A stretch of DNA of 64,000 nucleotides from assembly GCF_019649055.1 (NCBI RefSeq), contig NW_026570346.1, positions 308,206 through 372,205 of the forward strand, given 5' to 3'. A program made the translations under genes and the position numbers. The notes under the pieces were generated by a model. The model was not told the DNA's origin. It saw only the letters and a list, made by a program, of their open reading frames with translations, and did no database searches. Shown here piece by piece: positions 45,541-55,404 of the stretch. Position 1 is the stretch's first letter, and every line of letters starts with the position of its first letter. This DNA comes from Paramacrobiotus metropolitanus (lineage: Eukaryota; Tardigrada; Eutardigrada; Parachela; Macrobiotidae).

Positions 45541-45625
45541 CCTTTTAGCCTATTGTAAACGAAAGGTGCGTGTGCGGGATTTACCCTTTTTCGCCTTTTG
45601 AATCCGAAAGGTGCGTGTGCCTTCT
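45541..45625 (-). repeat. Inverted units of the 7-kb minisatellite family
   Basis: Two AACGAAAGGTGCGTGTG-type units read, on the minus strand, as the CGCACACGCACCTTTCG arrangement of the 44.5-kb copies. Confidence 0.5.
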
Positions 45626-45696
45626 GGAGATTAATGGCTGTACAAATCACTCTAAGCAGGGCGCAATCCGAGGCAAACCAAGAAACGGCTGCAAAA

Positions 45697-45768
45697 GGCG
45701 CCGATGGGGGAATCGAAGCCCGGCTACGTCGTTAGATCCGCGTAGGCAGTACCACTACACCACGGCGC
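45697..45768 (-). pseudogene. tRNA-like sequence, copy 1
   Basis: GCGCCGTGGTGTAGTGGTA begins with an acceptor half and a good A box (TGGTGTAGTGG). GCTTCGATTCC is a near B box, and TCGGCGC closes the acceptor. The anticodon arm CTACG/CGTAG encloses 12 bases instead of 7 and the T stem is poor, so it is a tRNA pseudogene or SINE head. Confidence 0.5.
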
Positions 45769-45849
45769 AATACGTTGAAATCCTTTGAAAGATTTTGTCG
45801 CTGTACGTCAGCCGCTTCTCGCTTCACATCACTTTAGCGACTTTCCGCT

Positions 45850-46940
45850 CAGCTCTAAAATATACTTCTATATGCGTTTAGGTTTTACAGCTGCAGAAAT
45901 GCGATAACATCATGAGTGAAATTACCAAAAACGAAAAACGTCCGAAAGGCGTTTGAGCAAATTTATTTTGCAGTCAAGAACGTTCTACTAAGGAACAAAT
46001 TGTTTCTTCAATAATTCGCAGAGCTATTTTATTAGTTCAATAATTCGCAGATTAGCCTGAAGCCGTAATCCTTACTAACGCGTGGAAGGCCTCTTACATA
46101 AATTACCATTGCATAATTACATAAATTATCTTAATAAAACATTACTTAAGTTACCCTTTAGCGTTTGCTTAACCGAAGGCTACCTTTGCAATAGCCGCCT
46201 ATTTGGCCCTTGGTAAGGTTAAACTTTAAACTGGTTTAATTTACTTTATTCCGCTTTCTCTATAATTCACTCATTAAACGTTTATACTTGAACTCGTTTT
46301 CGTAGAGGTGCTGCTGCGCGGCGGCCCGCAGCGTCTGTGGAAGTGGTATCCTGGGAAACTGCTTATTCCTTGCTACCGGCATCTGGATGAGGCGGCGCTG
46401 GTGGAGATGTCGGTAGGGGGGTTGTGGTGCCGCGAATTGCTACCGCACCGACAAGTTAGGTGTCCGCCGGGAGAGATGTACAAGCGCTGACTCCTGACTG
46501 CGGGCCATTTCGTCATGCAGACGTGTAGTGTGCCCAGCACTCGGCATCCGTTCGGAGTGGCACTGCTGCTCCGCCGCGTTGAGCCACACCTGCGGCGTCG
46601 CTTTATCCGGGTTCTCGACCTGACCATACACTATATGGCAAGCGAGACAAGCTACCGCTGAGAGATGATTACGTCGTAAGTCACTGTTCATATGGCGAAA
46701 TTTAACGCCCGTAGGGCACTTAGCATTGATGGGCACTTAGCATTGATGTCCGAAATTTCCCAGAACCAACCAAACGTTTTCACAGCAAAAACTGAAAAAT
46801 TCGCTAAAGAAAATAATTGTAATTTTTCCGAAAGCATTTTCTTTAAAGAGTTAAGGTTTTTTGAAAGAATTACTGTACACGCATCAAATGATCATAGTCC
46901 GCACTCCGTACACAAGTATGTTGTAGCTTCGGAATGGAAC
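45850..46940. other. Intergenic; one possible minus-strand exon
   Basis: Minus-strand frames at 46300-46740 are somewhat GC-rich and protein-like (PPYRHLHQRRLIQMPVA; LSAVACLACHIVYGQVEN) but shift frame and have no recognised domain. They may be a remnant of a gene. Confidence 0.2.
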
Positions 46941-46986
46941 TCTCAGCAGGGCGCCATCCGAGGGAAACCGAGAAACGGCCGAAAAA

Positions 46987-47047
46987 CGCACCGATGGGGG
47001 AATCGAACCACGGCTACCGCGTAGGCAGTACCACTGCATCACGGCGC
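46987..47047 (-). pseudogene. tRNA-like sequence, copy 2
   Basis: This is homologous to copy 1, including flanks on both sides over about 170 bp (TTTGAAAGAYTTTGTCGCTGTA on one side, GGGCGCMATCCGAGG on the other). It has an intact B box (GGTTCGATTCC) but has lost most of the anticodon arm. Confidence 0.5.
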
Positions 47048-47119
47048 AAAGTGTTGAAAATCTTTGAAAGACTTTGTCGCTGTATATGAGCCGCTTCTCT
47101 CCTCACAGAACGAATACAA

Positions 47120-49660
47120 TGCGTCCCGATAATTCGTCGCAGTATTTCAATAATTTATCGTAATTTATAAGGTTCTTATTTCGTGCGGCGCCGGGAAGCA
47201 ACATACTGTAAGTACAGTTTACTGTGCACCTTTTGAGAAATTCCGTCAGCAATTTTTGGACGTTCGCTTTGGGTTATCTGTAAAATAGTTATGTAACGAA
47301 CGGCATAATGATTTCTTGTGTCCGCTCGGGAGAGCAGCAAACCATCAAATAAACTTCATACCGCAACAGCGCCTGTACATCAGTACATTAATTACCAGTT
47401 AACTGGCAGTTACTACGGCACAGTGAACATCGGACAATATTATGCACATCGCTGCACTTGTACGCGTACGCACGTATACGGTGTACTCGCACTACGCAAT
47501 GCATTAAATTTTCATAGGCGATTGTGTACGGAAGAGAGATGCCGTGCCCTGTCCATTGAGGCCAATTACAGCAGGAACCATCCTTCAGTGTCGTTGAAGA
47601 CGTGCGGGCCTTGCCTTTAATCAGCTTATTCTTCTGAATAAAAATTGCTGTTAATCACCTTATTAGATCGTAGTATTTTACACAGAGATGATCGTAGTGA
47701 GGCAGTCGTCCAAACCGTATGGCCTTCGAAATGGAAACCGCACGTTCATCGAAGCGGAAGGATCTACACGAACCGGAAAACCTACGCTGGCTTGGAGGCT
47801 GAACAATGTTAGGAGCCAGCTAATTGAGGCCGGGAGTGACATTCTCACTAGCAGTTCTCTTGCTGTTTTTCGTAATGCATTGAGGCTTGTTAGCATTGCT
47901 TAACTGATCACCTTTGTTCTCTACATACTGTTTTTCGAGTGGCTTTTGCTGAAATTTCATGAACCTGATTTTTATTACTGTTTTAGCCAGGTTTAGATTC
48001 CCACGCTAGATCTCGATCCTAGCATTTAATGGGTTACCTGCCCACATTTACAATAAACAATACATTACAGTTTCTGGTAGAGCAGTTATTCCCTGTTTTT
48101 TTGCTGCTAAAACTTGTGACTATAATAAATGCGCTCGGTCAACAGACGAGTAAATTGAGGTCATGCACATGAAATTCTCGTGAAAACGGCAACTAGATAG
48201 CTTTGAAAACCACTCCTTACTAACGCATGGACTAATCTGGAGATTCTGGACCAAACTAGTTTCTGCAAGGACAAAGTCTTAGCTACACATTTCAGTTAAG
48301 CCGACAATTTCTGGTTGCACTCTGTCATGCAACAAAAACATTGTAGAAATCCCTGGAAAATCAGGCAACGAAAGTGCATTTTTTTCACAATACAACCCGT
48401 GGTTGCCATACGCATCCAAAGGTTTGTGGCATTTGTTGCACTCGTGTATTGCGAGATTTTAAGTAGGGTGCGTTTTTTTTGCAAGACCGGACGATTAACT
48501 GCAAAATCAACGACAAACTTGGCGTTGGTAATTTAAGGCTCCGTTGATCTGCATAAGAGGTTGCATTATACAGTACACAATCAACAGTTCTAGATATTAA
48601 CGTGGCGAACTGTTGTGTTTTAAGAGTCTTTATTTGGGTTTCATGTATCAACTTCAAATCGAAGCCATTTAACGTTGCAGCGGACAATTAACAATAAGAC
48701 TTTTTTTGGGGTAAATAAAAGTAAAGTTAAAATGTGTGTAAAGTCTTCACGCAGACATATTACTACAAAGCAGTGTTACTCCACTTACACCGTTTTCGAT
48801 GCATGACTTGTTGTTGCATTTCTGAGGTGTTTTAGTTCAGTCTCAGTACACTGCCACTGAAATAGTAAAATACTCGCATAACTGTATTTTATTATATGAA
48901 TAATTTTGTATTTGTGAAAAGTATACTAACAAAAAAATGAAAAGTTGAAAAAAACCATTGGTCTTTTCAGCGCTAACGAGGCTGTTGCGATTTTCGAAAA
49001 TTCGAGTCCAGTTGGCAGTACAGGATTAAATGCTCAGGAAGAAATTCGCAGCGCACACAGTCTCTTGTATGCAGCTTTCGTGCTCGGTGGTCTATTTGAG
49101 GCCAGTCGTTCATCTCTGAAATCTCTGCGTCGTTATAAGTGAAACGATACCAGTAACGACTATTGCTGCCGTTGAAGGTTTGTTAATCGTACCCCGTTGC
49201 TAATTCTATCGTCAAGCGTATGCCGGTATCTGATATGTACGTGGACAGCGCCAACAGAACGGAACGGTGTCGGAAAAGGGTTAGACTACAACTCCCGACG
49301 TACGCATGCGTATCGATTGTATTTCCGATCGATCAGCGCTCCTTGCGTAATGATACAGCTGATGCAACCGGTGCCGGACTGTGCTGAAAGCTGAGAGGAC
49401 ACAGATGTGCAAAAATATACACGGACACCCGCTGCCCGATTATAACAGTGCGCCTGCGCCTTGATAGCGGAATCCAGCGACTATTAGTCTATTACTAAGG
49501 GGCTATGCGATCGGATTATCGATTTGTAAGATGACGTTTATTACGTTGTGGGGTTGCAACGTGGCACCAGTAAGGGAATCTCCAACCCGTTTTGGAAAAC
49601 AATAAAATAGACGTCTTCCTTATCCAGTTTATGGTGTCTTCCTTATCCAGACGCTCCAAT
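47120..49660. other. Intergenic; small plus ORF of doubtful status
   Basis: An ATG ORF of 71 codons at 47688-47903 (SKPYGLRNGNRTFIEAEG) looks mildly coding but has no homologue I recognise. Otherwise nothing is supported. Confidence 0.25.
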
Positions 49661-49662
49661 AA

Positions 49663-49717
49663 AATAAGATAAATTGCGCGACTAATATATTATACTAGTC
49701 GCGCAATGTATCTTATT
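49663..49717. repeat. Hairpin H1
   Basis: AATAAGATAAATTGCGCGAC is inverted with one mismatch; 22-nt arms around an 11-nt AT-rich loop. Confidence 0.85.
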
Positions 49718-49725
49718 AAATAAGA

Positions 49726-49788
49726 GCAAAAGTGCCGAAAATTCGTGATAATAAAATTTTTATTATCACGAATTTTCGGCACTTTTGC
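49726..49788. repeat. Hairpin H2, perfect 31-bp arms
   Basis: Arms of 31 bp starting GCAAAAGTGCCGAAAATTCG are exact reverse complements around a single central T. Confidence 0.92.
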
Positions 49789-49909
49789 GGGCTTAGCTAA
49801 GAAAAAACACGGTTTTAGCAGTCTACATCACAAAGTAATCATTATTAAATTTGGATGTTGCAGCGGGCGTAGTGTTCGGGACACTGCTTGTCATCTTCTC
49901 CGCTAATAT

Positions 49910-49972
49910 CAACACATTGTATGAGCCAGCGAAGATGTAGGTTGCATCTTCGCTGGCTCAAATAATGTGTTG
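49910..49972. repeat. Hairpin H3
   Basis: 28-nt arms containing GAGCCAGCGAAGATG, with two mismatches and a 7-nt loop. Confidence 0.88.
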
Positions 49973-50100
49973 GTGTAAGCTTTGCAGCAGTAGCTTATTT
50001 GCCATTTTTTATGACTCGTGATCAGCAAGACAAGTTAATTCCACCCTGTTTTGCAGTGTTTCCGGTCTCAGCATGCTGGTCTTGGAGGCCCCGTTTTTGC

Positions 50101-50200
50101 CGAGGATGCTGAGTAACGCGGTAACACGCCCCAAAAGGTTATATATATAATATATATATATAGTTTTTGGGGCGTGTTACCGCGTTACAGAACATCCTCG
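50101..50200. repeat. Hairpin H4
   Basis: A perfect 24-bp inner stem (GTAACGCGGTAACACGCCCC and onward) plus an 8-bp outer stem (CGAGGATG/CATCCTCG) surround an ATATAT loop. Confidence 0.9.
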
Positions 50201-50404
50201 CCGTCTGGGAGCGCAAGCCGCAAAGGGTACAAGGCCCTCCTCTAAGGAAAAATGGCCGCTCTTCCACTAACCGTCAGCGGATGTTTTATTCCGAACGTTC
50301 TGGTTTTTCTTATGATGCTAATCACCGCCGCCCTGTACGGCACGCGGGCTGCAAGAGGAGGGCGCCGTCCAGACCGTGGACGCGCGGTGAACACTCATCG
50401 GCGC

Positions 50405-50466
50405 GGCCGGTACCCCATCGGATGGCTTTTTGCTCCGCTGAAAAATCTTCCGATGAGGTACCGGCC
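50405..50466. repeat. Hairpin H5
   Basis: 18-nt arms GGCCGGTACCCCATCGGA and TCCGATGAGGTACCGGCC, one mismatch, 26-nt loop. Confidence 0.85.
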
Positions 50467-50814
50467 GAAAACTTCACCCCTACGAACTACTTTAACGGAA
50501 ACTGCCCTAATGGAGAAGCTGTTTTGACAGCTAGCACTGCCAATAACAGGTGATAATTCGTAATACTGATATGCCTTTTCTTCATTTCAGTCATGACTTC
50601 TGCAAGTTTTATGGTTATTACTGACGGGAGCAGCCTGTAAAACATAAGCGATTCGCTAAGGCGAGATATCGCGACATGTCATGTTCCGTATGGAATGAGC
50701 AACCAGTGCAGTTAGTGAACCGGCGGTGGTTAACTTAATCAGTACAAACTACATAAACAACTACAGGCATGCAAACAATGCAGATCCTTCCAAATATCAC
50801 ATCCCGCAATCAAG

Positions 50815-50859
50815 AAGGGAATTCGTTCCGGATCAACCAATCCGGAAAAAAATTCCCTT
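50815..50859. repeat. Hairpin H6
   Basis: AAGGGAATT and TTCCGGAT are each inverted on the other side (ATCCGGAA, AATTCCCTT), giving a 17-bp interrupted stem. Confidence 0.8.
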
Positions 50860-51020
50860 GACATTCTGAGCACTCCACCATCCACGATCTATATCCTATC
50901 AGCAGTAACAGATAAATGCTAATAAAGCGGCCGATACCGAAGAACTAATCCATTGTCCAGGGTACGGTTAGACGAAAAACTGTCATTATTAACGGCCGAA
51001 TGCTTCAAGAAAATTCATAG

Positions 51021-51681
51021 TACGATGGTTGCCGCTGGCCCGCCGCGCCCTCCCGTCACCCGGCCTCGCTGCTGGCCTTCAGGTATAAGCACCTGTGCGA
51101 CGCCCTGCTGCTGTGCAACTGGACGGTCGGCCAGCTCTTCGGCTCGACGATGTACTACGCCTTCGAGTGCGATCCCCACCTGACCTTCCGCCCACCCGCC
51201 CATCTGCTGCGGGCCCGCGAGCAGGACGGCATGCGGCACCTGACGCCTGACTCCTGCGCACTGGACATTGACCAGCTGCGCGTCCCCATTCCGCGGCTGC
51301 AGTGACGGCCGCACGCGTTTGTCGGCGCGCTTCATGCACGCGGTGGACGCCCACTTCCCGCCGGTCACCGCGGAAATGATAGCAAAGGTCACGGCGGTGC
51401 ACGCGCGCTGGGTGCGCACTCTGGTCTATCCCGCGGAGTGGCAGGCCATCCGCAACGACATCTTCCTGTAAGTGTGCCACGCATGACCAATTGGCAGGTG
51501 CCTAACCAACCCGAACTGTATGTGGTTGTTTGATAATGTGGTGTTCGGACGTGGCAGGTTCAGCGGCTTTAAAGCGGATGGGACGGTACAATTGTGGGAC
51601 GATGTGGACTTGCGCTGCCTGGACGTATCCTTACTGAGCCGCATGGCCAACTACGGCAGCCAAAAACTCTTCCGTGTCTGA
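51021..51681 (+). pseudogene. Gene B: partial paralogue of gene A
   Basis: Exon 1 (about 51021-51467) is GC-rich and encodes HPASLLAFRYKHLCDALLLC, LFGSTMYYAFECDPHLTF, then, after a frame change near 51290-51300, FMHAVDAHFPPVTAEMIAKV and WQAIRNDIFL. A gtaagt donor follows 51467; the 90-base intron ends at a ggcag acceptor and exon 2 (51558-51681) encodes FSGFKADGTVQLWDDVDL and a short tail. The gene A counterparts are FPPATAEVLARVAAVYTRW, WHVVRGFFSK, YSGFRPDGSPREWDDVDLL. The intron sits at the same codon in phase 2 in both. Upstream exons matching the first three of gene A are absent. The frameshift (TGA at about 51301 if unshifted) and missing 5' exons mark it as a pseudogene. Confidence 0.65.
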
Positions 51682-54035
51682 GATGCTCAGGGCAACCGTT
51701 TGACCATGCCAATAACATTCGTGTCAGTTATACTATCCGTATGCACAATGGGGGCTCAGAATTCGAAAGAAATCCTGTACCTTCCTAATTCAAAACGGCC
51801 AGCGCTGATTGATGGCAGCAGCACCAGAATTCGACATAATCTCATTTGAATATTTGGTGAACTACTCTACAGATTTTGGCCATTGCAGTGAAAGCGACTG
51901 TCAGCTTCGCGAGATCCGCGGAAAGTGACTTTTTATTGTACTGTACAAGTACTTCAATGAAAATTTAAAAGTCATGCTCGAAGTCTAGGCATAGCGTTAT
52001 TCTTGTAGTCAATGCTCACATCTGCTAGCGCGCCGGTAGCGCTCCCAACCATGCCCCATTATCATTCGTGCTCCCACCTCGCAGTCTTGCCTGTTCGGGT
52101 ATGTCACTCCCGGCTGCCGTTCGTATCCGCTCCGCGGTGTTGGGAACTATGGAATCGTCCTGGATTAGTTAGTTAAAGCGCAGTAATGTATGTTTCTGTA
52201 CGTAAGGGAAGTGACCCGGTACGTGACAACGAATTCGCGTACATGCATGAATAGTTTTGCTTTCCCGCATTCCCAAAACACTTTGTTGCCTTGTTTTATG
52301 ACATTCTGTAGTCAGCTGATTTTCGGTAGGGGGAGTTATGAGTGAAAACTGAAAAAAAGTTCTCCATATTCTCTGCCATCAACTGACACAAAACAGTGAG
52401 AAGTCAATGATGAACACTCCGGCTCCAAGCTAAAAAAAACGGCGCTCCAAAATATGCAAGATGCGCAGTAATTGCTAACCTGTAATGCGGTTTCTTTCCA
52501 CTAAACTAATCACTTACTGTTTTGACTGGCTTGTGATAAAATCACCAGAAAACGGCAACTAACACTTTGCACAACCACGTAACCGCCGGCCGATGGCGGC
52601 GTTCTGTTAGAAGAGTTGACTTCCGCTTCCGGTATGCAGGTAATACAAAATGCATTTTGTAGGTTCTGACAAACCGATGTAGCGTAGTTGGATAAAGGAG
52701 TCCCTATTTCCTTACATTCTATTAGAACTAGGAGGATAGAAACACCAGAAACCCAGACTACGGGCCAGATTCTCTTTAATTCGAGACCGAAAACTAAGAA
52801 AGCCAGAGAATGACATCATCACATTAGTCGTCGCTGCGCTTAAATAGCCTAAACTGGGCTATCTGTACTACCCGTACGTCTCATACAACTGCACTCGTAC
52901 ATACGTGCGGCACCGCCGCTACACCGATTTCAACTTGTCTTCCGTTACTTAGGAAGTTAGGAAATTCGCAATCCGATTCTGGACAGAATGCCGTTGCTAA
53001 CTTGTCGACAGAAACAGTTCCCCGATAGCATATTTTCAATATCAATCATCATGCAATTACTCGTGAACTGTGAACAGTATTTAGTAAATATTCAACTGTC
53101 TTCTGCAAGAGACTCGTTCCATTCTGATTTTGGTGTCTCCTGCATGTTTGCCTGATGCAACAGTGATTTCCCACGTGGTTCCAATCTTCTGTGCTTCATT
53201 TTTCTGCAGTCTGCGAGGATTGTAAGCCTTTCTTGCAGGGACCCTGCTGGAACTTGGCTGACTGCAGTATGCAGTCCGCGGCGAATGCGGTTCTTGGCTG
53301 ATCGATAGCCAGTTCGTCGATGTATTCGGTAGATACTTTTCTAGCAGTATATAATTATCTCCTTATGGGCAAGCAAAGTGACACAAAATATCTTGCAGTT
53401 CGTGGGAAAACAATGCGGATACGAAGCGGTCGCTGGCGATTATTATTATTATTACGGCACAAGAGCAGACAACCCCAAGGGGACGTCAAGTCTGGTCGAT
53501 TATAGCAGGTTTCCACACTGCATCGCACGCGGAACATACGCTGCAGCTGGATTATTGGAGAAGCACGGGTTTTAGCGTCGCGGAGATGATTCGGTGCACC
53601 GTGCACGATGGTTGAATGGTCTAACGTCCTCGCGGAATATCGTGAAGACCCACTGATGGAAAACATAATATCCGTCGCTAGTCGTTCTGTGAGACGAGGT
53701 TCACTAGCGTTCACGTCCGTGGCGCTAGGCGCTACGCCTTTGGATTACGGTCTGTGACGTGTCTCGTTTTGATTGGCTTGAGTTGTGTTAGTGGGCGCGG
53801 CATAGCACGTGCTGCACAGTGTTGCACACTGTTGAATGGCTTTTACGTTTTACGATCGAGCTGCGCCGATCACTTGTTGATTTCTGGTCTCCAGACTTTT
53901 CAATATTATTAAAAAGTCAGCAATTACGGTGCGACGTTTTGTGTTTCCGCATAGCTCGCAATCCAGATCGTATTGCTCGCTCCACGGGATAGATTCCGTT
54001 TCTGTCTCCGTCCCTGGATCCATTCTGGATCTAGC
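51682..54035. other. Intergenic, then probable 5' LTR of E3
   Basis: No gene is supported. The right part (from roughly 53.7 kb) should contain the E3 LTR, since a primer site lies at 54042, but its left boundary cannot be set because the 3' LTR lies outside the window. Confidence 0.4.
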
Positions 54036-54041
54036 ATTAGA

Positions 54042-54052
54042 TGGTAGCAGAG
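54042..54052 (+). promoter_or_regulatory. E3 primer-binding site, initiator tRNA-Met type
   Basis: TGGTAGCAGAG matches the first 11 bases complementary to the 3' end of metazoan initiator tRNA-Met (TGGTAGCAGAGG). It follows a sequence ending GCATTAGA. Confidence 0.65.
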
Positions 54053-54239
54053 CGGACAGCGGTTCTCTGATTGAATTGATTTGATTGATTGGATTTTATT
54101 GGATTTGTCAGGCAAAACTGGCCTGTTATCCGACGTGTTCACCGTGACCAGTAAGGCACAGGTCTGTTCTACAGCAAAGCGCAACACCACAAGCGGTGCA
54201 AGGCCCTCATCGGATTTCCAGCTTTGGTTTTCGGTACGG

Positions 54240-54378
54240 TATCTTCAGCGAAGAACCGTGCTGTTTCCTTAGCTGAGCAAGAGTACAAGAGTTCAGTCGT
54301 CAGTGTTCCTCGGTGTAGAGTCTTCAGCGAAGACCTACACTGGTGTCACTGATACTCGGCAAGGCTTCAGCGAAGCCT
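54240..54378 (+). other. Three CTTCAGCGAAG stem-loops in E3 leader
   Basis: TCTTCAGCGAAGA (about 54242), GTCTTCAGCGAAGAC (about 54320, extended by GTGTAG/CTACAC) and AGGCTTCAGCGAAGCCT (about 54362) each form a stem with an AGC loop. Repeated identical-loop hairpins in a leader suggest packaging or dimerisation signals. Confidence 0.65.
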
Positions 54379-54929
54379 AAGCCGTGGGCCACAAGAGGCG
54401 AAGCGCCGAAAGGGGCGCACGGGAAAAGACAGATCAGACTCCTCCAAACTGGTTGTAGAGCACTACTGTTGCTACGGCACAGCCGGCACAGTAATAGATT
54501 AATAGCGCGAGGCACGCTACGGAACAGCGGCGACGCGGGAGCGGAGTTGGAGGAAGAATCTGGATCATCTGGGTCATTTCCCGCGGAACGGACGGTGAAC
54601 AGGTAGAAAAACCGCTATAAATTACGGGATTGGTTAGACGGTAGAATTGGCAATTTCTATTGGTCCGCACTGAGCTGAGCGTAGACGTAGGCGGAGTTTT
54701 GCACGCGGCGCGCATGTCTGACCGTTGACCGTGACGTCAGGCCAATATAAAATTTAAATGGTTTAACGTGATTGGTCAGTTATCTGAGCCGTGATTGGCC
54801 GAAATTTGAACTGAATATTTTGAGCTAGCGGACCAATCAGAATGAAGTAAACAACCCGAATGGGGATTTTCCATTGAACTCGAGTCGTAAGGGGAAATTT
54901 GATTTGAGATGAGATAATTGAGCGGGAAA

Positions 54930-55366
54930 GTGACCTTTTAACTTAAAATCGAGTTGAGAAGTGACCTTTTAAGTTGAGTTGAGTTGGAAAGTGACCAACA
55001 AGACTAGAACGTGACCTTTGGCTTTGAAAAGTGACCTTTATTAAAAAGTTGGAATTGTCCAAATTGACCTATTCAAGTGACCTTTATGATCTGAAAGCGA
55101 CAAACGGTGACCTTTATCGAAGTGCAATTGAAGTGAATAGTAGTACAGCGATATCAGCAGCTGTAGGATTTCATTCGTAAACGTGTTTTGGACTGTAAGA
55201 ACGGTTTCGAAGTTTTGTCTGGAAAGTGACCTTTAGGGCAAATCTCTCGAACTTTTTATCAAAAAAGTGACCTTTAAACGGGACTTAGCCGAAATTTTTC
55301 AATCGAAAAGTGACCTTTAACAGGGACTTAGAAAAATTTCGAAAGTACAAAGTGACCTTTAGGTCA
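54930..55366 (+). repeat. Ten GTGACCTTT words in E3 leader
   Basis: Exact GTGACCTTT starts at 54930, 54961, 55011, 55031, 55077, 55107, 55226, 55267, 55310 and 55352, all on the plus strand, at irregular spacing. The last extends to TGACCTTTAGGTCA (55353-55366). Nothing else is repeated between the copies, so this is not a tandem array. Confidence 0.92.
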
Positions 55367-55404
55367 ATTAAATAAACCATACAATAACGTGTGTGTGAGA
55401 ACAA

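Noticed and set aside
50252-50527. 91-codon ORF with hydrophobic start (FIPNVLVFLMMLITAALYG)
   Set aside because: It overlaps hairpins H4-H5 and an alternative ORF, with no homologue recognised; hydrophobic run alone is weak evidence.
52676-52790. tRNA-like A box (TAGCGTAGTTGG) and B-box-like ATTCGAGACC
   Set aside because: Spacing is too long and no acceptor or anticodon stem forms; probably chance or a very old SINE.
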